From contig JBBRMM010000033.1 in assembly GCA_038230835.1 (NCBI GenBank), positions 1-19,651 on the forward strand: a stretch of DNA of 19,651 nt, written 5' to 3'. Made by a program: the position numbers and the translations under genes. The notes beneath the pieces are model-generated. The model was not told the DNA's origin and made no database searches. It worked only from the letters and a program-made list of their open reading frames with translations. Numbering within the stretch: the first letter of the stretch is position 1; each line of letters opens with the position of its first letter. Of this stretch, positions 14,268 through 19,651 are shown in pieces. Origin of the DNA: DASUHT01 sp038230835. Lineage in GTDB: Bacteria > Actinomycetota > Thermoleophilia > Gaiellales > JAICJC01.

Positions 14268-14942
14268 ATGGAGCACGTGGTGACGATGAGGGGAGTGGTC
14301 AAACGCTACGGCTCCGGTCGAGGCGTGCGCTCGGTGCTCGACGGCGTCGACCTGGACGTGATGCCCGGCGAACTGGTGGCTGTGACGGGCCGATCGGGAA
14401 GCGGCAAATCTACGCTGCTGCACCTGCTGGGGGGGCTCGACCGGGCCGACGCCGGATCTATTCGGGTCGCCGGTGTGCAGGTCGACCGAATGGGCGGATC
14501 GGAGTTGACCGATTTGCGCAGGCATCGGATCGGATTCGTCTTCCAGTTCTTTCATCTTCTGCCCGAGTTGACCGGAGCGGAGAACGTCATCCTGCCGGCG
14601 CGGCTGGCCGGAGACGGGCGGCGTGCAAAAGCACGGGCGGCTGAGTTGATCGAGCAGCTCGGCGTCACCGGCGCCGCACGGCAGCTACCGATCACGATGT
14701 CGGGAGGCGAGCAGCAGCGGCTGGCGATCGCCCGGGCGCTCGTACACCGTCCCCAGCTGGTGCTCGCCGACGAACCGATCGGAAATCTCGATCGGGAGTC
14801 CGGACACGGCGTGCTCGCGCTCCTGCGCGAGGTTGCTGTCGACGGCCGCGCGGTGATCCTGGTCACCCACGACAGGGAGGCAGCCGACCTCGCCGACCGG
14901 GTACTGACGCTGCGCGACGGCCGGCTGGTGCCAGGCGAATGA
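14268..14942 (+). CDS. ABC transporter ATP-binding protein, LolD/MacB type
   Basis: This encodes a 224-aa ABC ATPase. Walker A is GRSGSGKST (residues 41-49), the Q-loop region is IGFVFQFFHLLPELTGAENV, the signature is MSGGEQQRLAIARAL, Walker B is LVLADEPIGNLD, and the switch His is in VILVTHDREAADLADRV. The FQ(F)F-HLLP-LTA-EN pattern and the spacing belong to the LolD/MacB/FtsE group, which powers lipoprotein release, peptide or antibiotic export, or signalling rather than import. It overlaps its permease by ATGA, so the two are surely partners. It lies directly after the glycosyltransferase operon and may export or handle its product (inference). Confidence 0.95.
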   Translation: MEHVVTMRGVVKRYGSGRGVRSVLDGVDLDVMPGELVAVTGRSGSGKSTLLHLLGGLDRADAGSIRVAGVQVDRMGGSELTDLRRHRIGFVFQFFHLLPELTGAENVILPARLAGDGRRAKARAAELIEQLGVTGAARQLPITMSGGEQQRLAIARALVHRPQLVLADEPIGNLDRESGHGVLALLREVAVDGRAVILVTHDREAADLADRVLTLRDGRLVPGE

Positions 14943-17251
14943 CCGGCACGCAGCTTGGGCTTGCCTGGTCGCGGCTGCGTGCCCGCCGCGGACGCTCGCT
15001 GCTCGCCGCGCTCGGCATCACCGCCGTGGGCGTGATGGTGGGCGCCTCGGCGACGGTCTCCTACAGCCTGGCGACCGGATTCGATCGCGCGGCCGCCCGC
15101 GCCGGCCTTCCGGACGTGATCGCGTCCTTCGATCCGGCACCGCTGAGCAGCGTCCGCGCCCGCGCTCAGACACTGCCTGACGTGGCTGCGCTCAGCTACC
15201 GGCTCGTGCAGTCCGGCGTGCCGGTCCGCAACCTGTCGACCGACGGGGTGTTCGGTCGCGACTCGCACTCCAACGCGCACGCCGTCGTCGAGGGCGTGCT
15301 GGGCGGACGCCGCGGGTACACGATCGTCGCCGGCCACGACCTCTCGGGACGCCCGATGGAGGCGGTGATCGAACGCGGGCTTGCCACCGCCTGGCACATC
15401 CGCGTCGGTGACGAGCTCGACATGCACGGGTTCGACCATCCACACGGGCCGGACAACTTCCTTGTCGTCGGCATCGCGGTGGCACCCGACAACGTGGCCT
15501 TCCCGCTGGCGTCAGGCCCGCGCGTGTACGTCCCGTACGCGGACGCCAGGAGGTTGTGGTTCCACCGCCGTAGCGAGCCCATAAACCAGGTGCTGCTGTG
15601 GTCGCGAAGCCCTGCGCAGCTGCCGCTCGTGCTCGAGCAGGCCCGCCTGGCGACCTACGGCATCTCGGGCTTCCGATTCGTCACCCGCGCCGGCGTGCGG
15701 GTGCTGATCGACGGCGCCGCCGGAATCGTGATCGCCCTTCTGATCGCTCTCTCGGTGGTCGCGTTGGCCTCGGCAGCGGTGATGCTTTCGGCAGCCGCCT
15801 ACGCCGATACCCGCCGCCGCCTTCAGTCGTTCGGCACCCTTCGCGCCGTCGGCGCGACGCGCCCGCAGATCGTGGCCGGGGTGGCAGCCGAAGCGCTGAT
15901 CGTGGCCGTCCCAGCGGCCACCATGGGGGTGGTCGCGGGGTGGGCGCTTGCTGTCGGTCCGACGACGGCGCTGCTTGACGCGCTGAACGAATTCGGCGCC
16001 GGCTGGGATCTGGCAGCGGTGCTCGCCGCAGCGGTGCTCGCGGTGTCCGGAACCGTCGCGCTGACTGCTGCCTGGCCGACCTGGCAGGCCGCGGGACGCG
16101 CCCCAGCGACGCTGCTGGCAGCAGCGGACGTGGCGGCGACGCCGCGTGGCCGCCGACTTCCATCCGGCCCGGTGGGGCTGGGGATGCGGATGGCGGCCTC
16201 ACGACCACTGAGAACACTCGCCACGGTGGCTGTGCTGGCAACGTCGACGGCGGTGATCCTGCTCATGCTCTCGATGGCGGCGCTGCTCAGCCGCCTGCAA
16301 CACGATCCGGGGACGGTCGGCAAACGCTACGCGTTGACCGTCCCCGCCGGACCGGCGGCGGTCTCAGCCATCAGCGCCATCCCCGGGGTCGCTCGCGCCG
16401 CTCCCCGCTACGTCGCCTACGCGGTCGACTCCTACGATCTCGGAGAGTCGTTCCAGCTCGTCGCGTACCCCGGCGATCCGTCGCTCTTCGAGGATCCGCC
16501 GCTGATCGCAGGACGGCGTGTCCACGGATCGACCCAAGCCGACGTCGGCCAGGGACTTGCCGCCGCGCTCAACCTGCGAGTCGGCTCCACGCTTGCCGCA
16601 GAGCTGCCGAGCGGGAAGGAAGCCCGATTTCGGGTGGTTGGCGTGGTCGCGGCGCTGGCCAACGACGGCCTGCTCGCGTTCGTCCTGCCGCCGCGGCTGC
16701 TTGCCGCCGATCCGAACGTGGCCGCGAGCGTGGCCGTCGACCTCACGCCTGGGGCTGACCTCGCCGCGGTCAAAGCCGACGTCGCCCAGTTGGGTCTAGC
16801 CGCCACGGCGACAGGCGGGGTGACCGCTCACAGCGCCGGGTTCCTAGCGGTGCTGGCCGCGTTGCTTCAAACCGTGGCAGGGATCGACGGGGCGGTGTGC
16901 GTCTATGCAGTCGTTCAGATGCTCTCGCTCACAGCCCTCGAGCGTCGACGGGCAGTTGCCACGCTGCGGGCGTGCGGGGCGGATCGTGTCCAACTGGCAG
17001 CGGTGTTCTTCGGTGCCGCGCTGCTGGTCGCCGTGGTCGCACTCCCGTTGGCGGTGGGGCTGGAACGGTGGGCGCTAGGACCTCGCACCGCAGCGCTGGC
17101 GACCAGCTACGCAACGGTGTCGCTGTCAGCAGGCGACGGAACCATCGCGATCGTGTCCGCAGCACTCGTCGTCGCTGCAGCAACGGCATCAGCCTACGTC
17201 ACCCGAATCGCGCTGCAAGCGTCAACCACGGCGGGGCTGCGCGGCGACTGA
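14939..17251 (+). CDS. FtsX/MacB-family ABC permease
   Basis: This encodes a 770-aa permease with the duplicated FtsX plan. A first helix lies near residues 20-45 (LAALGITAVGVMVGASATV), followed by a large extracytoplasmic domain to about 255 with MacB-periplasmic-core-like features. Three helices follow (IVIALLIALSVVALASAAVML, then the FGTLRAVGATRPQIVAGVAAEAL coupling segment). A second unit has its own anchor (TLATVAVLATSTAVILLMLSM), ectodomain and three helices with RRRAVATLRACGADRVQLAAV. The duplicated length and the paired ATPase indicate a type VII mechanotransmission-like ABC system acting on envelope substrates. No MacA-like adaptor is present, as is usual in monoderms. The stop is 4 bp from the convergent phosphoesterase stop. 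Confidence 0.92.
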   Translation: MTGTQLGLAWSRLRARRGRSLLAALGITAVGVMVGASATVSYSLATGFDRAAARAGLPDVIASFDPAPLSSVRARAQTLPDVAALSYRLVQSGVPVRNLSTDGVFGRDSHSNAHAVVEGVLGGRRGYTIVAGHDLSGRPMEAVIERGLATAWHIRVGDELDMHGFDHPHGPDNFLVVGIAVAPDNVAFPLASGPRVYVPYADARRLWFHRRSEPINQVLLWSRSPAQLPLVLEQARLATYGISGFRFVTRAGVRVLIDGAAGIVIALLIALSVVALASAAVMLSAAAYADTRRRLQSFGTLRAVGATRPQIVAGVAAEALIVAVPAATMGVVAGWALAVGPTTALLDALNEFGAGWDLAAVLAAAVLAVSGTVALTAAWPTWQAAGRAPATLLAAADVAATPRGRRLPSGPVGLGMRMAASRPLRTLATVAVLATSTAVILLMLSMAALLSRLQHDPGTVGKRYALTVPAGPAAVSAISAIPGVARAAPRYVAYAVDSYDLGESFQLVAYPGDPSLFEDPPLIAGRRVHGSTQADVGQGLAAALNLRVGSTLAAELPSGKEARFRVVGVVAALANDGLLAFVLPPRLLAADPNVAASVAVDLTPGADLAAVKADVAQLGLAATATGGVTAHSAGFLAVLAALLQTVAGIDGAVCVYAVVQMLSLTALERRRAVATLRACGADRVQLAAVFFGAALLVAVVALPLAVGLERWALGPRTAALATSYATVSLSAGDGTIAIVSAALVVAAATASAYVTRIALQASTTAGLRGD

Positions 17252-17255
17252 ACGC

Positions 17256-18713
17256 TCAGCGCTGAAACAGCATCGCGTTGCGGTCTTCGGGTCGGCCGGC
17301 CAGGCCCCGCGGGCGGCCGCCCTGGTAGTCGAGATACGCCAACTGCCGAGAGATGTTTGCAAGCCGCGATCGCGGATCGGCGTTAAGCATCCACGTTTCC
17401 AGCACGACGCCACCGTCAGCGGTCGCCGCCAATCGAAACGCGCGCGCCTGCTCGGGGTAGTCGGCCAGCGACGCCGTGGTGATCAGCCAGTACCCACCGG
17501 TTGGGGATCGACGTGGCACGATCGCGTTGCGGTGCACGTCGCCGGCAATCGCGGCCACGATCTTCGAGTCACGATCAAGCAGCGCCAAAGCGGCTCCTCC
17601 GCCCCGCGTCTGATCAAGCGGCGTACTCGAGAACACCACCACCCAGCGAGCGCCGGCATCCCGAAGCCGCGCCGCCAGCCAGCCGGCCTGGGAACGCCGA
17701 AACACCCCGACCGCACCGCCGCGACGGTCTGTCGTGTCCAGCAGAATCACACGCACCGACGAGCCGATGTCGACGGTGGAATCCATCAGCGGCCCGCTAC
17801 CGCCGTGCCCACTAGCGGCACGCAGCGCCGAAATCACCTGCGGTGGTGACAGCTCCCGGCGACGCGGATCCGGTGGCACGCGAATCGTCCTACCAGGCAA
17901 CCCATGCGCGAGCAGCCGCGCCACCAACTGCGGCTCGAGCCGCCGACCGCGCGCCGCGGCCAGTGCCGCTCGGTCGATCGACACCAGCTTGCGGGAACCG
18001 GTGGCGATGGACTGTGTACGCGCCGTCGCAGGCAGATTGCCCTGCACCAACAAGTCGTGGTTCCCCGGAAACGGATACCACGGCGCCCGTAGGCCCGGCG
18101 ACACGAACGGGCGCTCGGCCTGGGCCAGCAGACTCGGGTATCGCGGCGCGTCGACCGCCGGCCGGTAGATCAGTGGATCGGCGTTCGACGCGGCCTGGAC
18201 ACCCGCGTAACCAGGCGCACCACTGTTGGGATCAACACGGCCGCCCCGCAGCACACCCAGCGCAAGCGCGAGCTCGTTCGCCTGATCGTTGTCGATCAGA
18301 TCGCCGGTCTCGAAGACCGCCTGCGGATGCGCCGCGTTGATCGTGGTCAGCATCGCCGCCAGCACCTGCGCCGTCAACGCCTCCTGCGGCCGAAACGCGG
18401 AAGTGAACGGAGGCCCGAGCCGATCGAGCATCTCCACTCGGGCGGGCGACTCCTCGTCGGTGACGTGGGCGTCGGTCAGCTGCACGAACGTCGCCAGCGT
18501 GTGCGTTGGGCGGGAGGTGGCCGCCAGCTCGACACGCGGGAGCAGCCGCTCAGCGGGAGCGGGCTGTAACTCGCCGTTACCGCTCGGGTTCGCCCAGGTC
18601 GCCACCAGCGTTGACCCCTCCCGCGGCAGCGAGGCCACCGTCGGACCCCCACCCAGGCAGCCCGCAGCAAGTACAGACAAGAGCAGTGCGCCCAACGGCC
18701 GACGGCGAGTCAT
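17256..18713 (-). CDS. Lipoprotein calcineurin-like metallophosphoesterase
   Basis: This encodes a 485-aa protein. The N-terminus is a lipoprotein signal, RRRPLGALLLSVLAAG followed by lipidated C19, so it should be anchored on the outer face of the membrane. All metallophosphoesterase metal motifs are visible: LTDAH (D81, H83), ETGDLIDND (GD 137-138), FPGNHD (217-220) and IAGDVHRN near the C-terminus. The pattern resembles the actinobacterial PPA1498-type family (TIGR03767-like). A likely role is hydrolysis of an extracellular phosphomonoester or diester; the substrate is unknown. ATG 18713 is chosen because it begins the signal sequence; the open frame extends upstream. It is convergent with the ABC operon and divergent from the TIGR04283-like GT gene 46 bp away, with a GATACT box 7 nt upstream. 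Confidence 0.88.
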   Translation of the reverse strand: MTRRRPLGALLLSVLAAGCLGGGPTVASLPREGSTLVATWANPSGNGELQPAPAERLLPRVELAATSRPTHTLATFVQLTDAHVTDEESPARVEMLDRLGPPFTSAFRPQEALTAQVLAAMLTTINAAHPQAVFETGDLIDNDQANELALALGVLRGGRVDPNSGAPGYAGVQAASNADPLIYRPAVDAPRYPSLLAQAERPFVSPGLRAPWYPFPGNHDLLVQGNLPATARTQSIATGSRKLVSIDRAALAAARGRRLEPQLVARLLAHGLPGRTIRVPPDPRRRELSPPQVISALRAASGHGGSGPLMDSTVDIGSSVRVILLDTTDRRGGAVGVFRRSQAGWLAARLRDAGARWVVVFSSTPLDQTRGGGAALALLDRDSKIVAAIAGDVHRNAIVPRRSPTGGYWLITTASLADYPEQARAFRLAATADGGVVLETWMLNADPRSRLANISRQLAYLDYQGGRPRGLAGRPEDRNAMLFQR

Positions 18714-18719
18714 GGGACG

Positions 18720-18726
18720 TAGTATC
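18720..18726. promoter_or_regulatory. Overlapping divergent -10-like boxes
   Basis: The same bases read GATACT on the minus strand (18726-18721, 7 nt before ATG 18713) and TAGTAT on the plus strand (18720-18725). One short element may therefore serve both the phosphoesterase and the glycosyltransferase. No clear -35 on either side. Confidence 0.3.
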
Positions 18727-18759
18727 GAAGACCGAGTGGAAAGATCCAGTGATCGCGGA

Positions 18760-19440
18760 ATGAGAATCAGCGCCGTCATCCCGGCGCTCGACGAAGCCCG
18801 CGAGATCGCGGCGGCAGTGTCGACGCTGCTCCGTGGGGCAACCGAGGTGATCGTCATCGATGGCGGAAGCATTGACGACACCGCCGATCGGGCCCGCGCC
18901 GCCGGCGCTCTCGTCAAAGTTGCGCCCGGCACGAGCCGAGCCGTCGCAATGAACATCGGCGCCGCACTCGCACGCGGAGACGTCCTCTACTTCGTCCATG
19001 CGGACTGTCGACCTCCGGCCGGCTTCGCGGATGACATCCGCGCCGCCATCGGCGCCGGCGCCCAGTCTGGGTGTTTCCGGCTGCGCTTCGACTCGCAGCA
19101 TTGGCTGCTGCGGCTCAGCGCGTGGTGCACCCGACTCGACATCGACGCGGTGCGCTTCGGCGACCAGAGCCTCTTCGTATTGCCGGGACTGCTGCGAGCT
19201 ATCGGCGGCTTCGACGAACAGTTAGCCGTCATGGAAGATCAAGACTTGGCGCGCCGGTTACGCCGGCGCGGACGCTTCGTCGTCATTCCGCGCCCGGTGA
19301 CGGCATCAGCGCGGTACTACCGCGCAAACGGCGTGTACCGCACACAACTCCTGATCTACCCGACAATGGTCGCCCTGTACCACCTGCGCGTGCCGCAGGC
19401 GGCGATCGGACTCGTCCATCGCAGACTAAGGCGATACTGA
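18760..19440 (+). CDS. TIGR04283-like family 2 glycosyltransferase
   Basis: This encodes a 226-aa GT-A protein. It starts RISAVIPALDEAREIAAAVS, then EVIVIDGGSIDDT. The sequence then shows SRAVAMNIGAALARGDVLYF and the metal site VHADCRPP. The distal signatures are RFGDQSLFV, AIGGFDEQLAVMEDQDLARR and PVTASARYYRANGVYRTQLL. Together these match the TIGR04283 group, 'rSAM/selenodomain-associated transferase 2', annotated as an arsenosugar-biosynthesis glycosyltransferase. The partner TIGR04282-type protein is encoded at 11704, as the two are commonly found in the same locus. ATG 18760 is preferred, since family members begin right at this strand; GTG 18736 is an alternative. It is divergent from the lipoprotein phosphoesterase. 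Confidence 0.87.
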   Translation: MRISAVIPALDEAREIAAAVSTLLRGATEVIVIDGGSIDDTADRARAAGALVKVAPGTSRAVAMNIGAALARGDVLYFVHADCRPPAGFADDIRAAIGAGAQSGCFRLRFDSQHWLLRLSAWCTRLDIDAVRFGDQSLFVLPGLLRAIGGFDEQLAVMEDQDLARRLRRRGRFVVIPRPVTASARYYRANGVYRTQLLIYPTMVALYHLRVPQAAIGLVHRRLRRY

Positions 19441-19503
19441 CGATCGCACGTCGGCCCACCCGGTGTTAGGGTCTGCGCAGTCGTCGTCTCCATGGGAGCC
19501 AGT

Positions 19504-19513
19504 ATGAACGTAG
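19504..19513 (+). pseudogene. 5' stub of a gene cut by the IS3-family element
   Basis: GGGAG (19494-19498) lies 5 nt before ATG 19504, and a TAGGGT box lies at 19467-19472. Only 'atgaacgtag' remains before the IS end at 19514. Read into the IS, the frame stops after 14 codons. This looks like the intact start of a gene whose body lies beyond the insertion, outside the window. Confidence 0.45.
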
Positions 19514-19651
19514 TGACAGGACCCCATTTTCTGGTCCACCTACTGTGAGGGTGCTGGTTGGGTTTCGGTCCTCCAACGGCGAGCGTATTCGGCTGGGGTT
19601 TGGTAGTTGAGGGATTGGTGGGGTCGGTAGTGGTTGTATTCGAGGCGCCAG
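19514..19651 (-). mobile_element. IS3-family insertion sequence, 3' end only
   Basis: The plus strand changes at 19514 to TGACAGGACCCC-ATTTTCTGGTCCA, an IS3-type terminal inverted repeat that begins with TG. The element then runs leftward-coding to the window edge. The other end is outside, so the target duplication and element length cannot be read. Confidence 0.8.
19540..19651 (-). CDS. IS3-family transposase OrfB, C-terminal end
   Basis: Thirty-six residues and a TAG stop (19540-19542) at the window edge. The sequence WRLEYNHYRPHQSLNYQ followed by TPAEYARRW is the characteristic end of IS3 OrfB integrases (EYN-x-x-RPH-x-SL…TPxEY). The DDE catalytic region lies outside the window. The stop is 26 bp from the element's outer end, a normal arrangement for IS3. 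Confidence 0.85.
   Translation of the reverse strand, partial: WRLEYNHYRPHQSLNYQTPAEYARRWRTETQPAPSQ

Noticed and set aside
1..19651. CRISPR array, tRNA, rRNA
   Set aside because: No spaced direct repeats other than the 120-bp coding repeats, and no cloverleaf or rRNA-like sequence noticed in the intergenic stretches.

Overview
High-GC bacterial DNA with the look of an Actinomycetota genome. GTG starts and GTGA/ATGA stop-start overlaps are frequent, several genes have a -10-like box 6-8 nt before the start codon (leaderless pattern), and the gene content fits (CarH/LitR-type regulator beside a small sigma factor, MmpL-type transporter, actinobacterial-type lipoprotein phosphoesterase). A deep-branching class such as Thermoleophilia is possible, but I cannot fix the taxon. 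Both ends of the window lie inside transposase genes, so the segment is bounded by insertion sequences.

Layout, left to right. (1) 1-925: DDE transposase, minus strand, C-terminus off the window. (2) 1118-3331: probable light-sensing switch. A small ECF-like sigma factor (minus) and a CarH/LitR-type MerR-B12 photoreceptor (plus) diverge from two promoters whose -35 boxes overlap. A broken membrane-protein gene follows the regulator. (3) 3332-4024: decayed DNA ending in the C-terminal remnant of an alpha/beta hydrolase. (4) 4102-6276: MmpL/RND exporter (minus). (5) 6377-7060: beta-propeller (PQQ-like repeat) pseudogene with an in-frame TAG where its repeats carry Trp. (6) 7332-8138: cytoplasmic PhnD-like binding protein (minus), divergent from the main operon.

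(7) 8223-14141: one tightly packed plus-strand operon. It holds two tandem membrane-anchored c-type cytochrome-like proteins, an AhpD/carboxymuconolactone-decarboxylase (CMD) protein with an apparent ATT start, a radical SAM enzyme, a DPM1-like glycosyltransferase, a DUF2064 (TIGR04282-like) transferase fused to a Nudix hydrolase, and a polytopic GT-C-like membrane protein. (8) 14268-17251: ABC ATPase plus FtsX/MacB-type permease. (9) 17256-18713: lipoprotein calcineurin-like phosphoesterase (minus), divergent from (10) a TIGR04283-like glycosyltransferase at 18760-19440. (11) A gene start (RBS and ATG at 19504) cut after 10 nt by an IS3-family element that runs off the right edge.

The most interesting unit is the 8.2-19.4 kb block. 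TIGR04282- and TIGR04283-type transferases, a radical SAM enzyme and an AhpD-like protein are the kinds of parts found in arsenosugar (rSAM/selenodomain-associated) loci, but the radical SAM enzyme here is not ArsS-like and no arsenic methyltransferase is present. With the cytochromes, Nudix fusion, membrane GT and ABC exporter added, this may be an undescribed pathway that makes and exports a modified sugar or lipid conjugate. That reading is inference. The CarH-sigma pair is the best-supported regulatory system.
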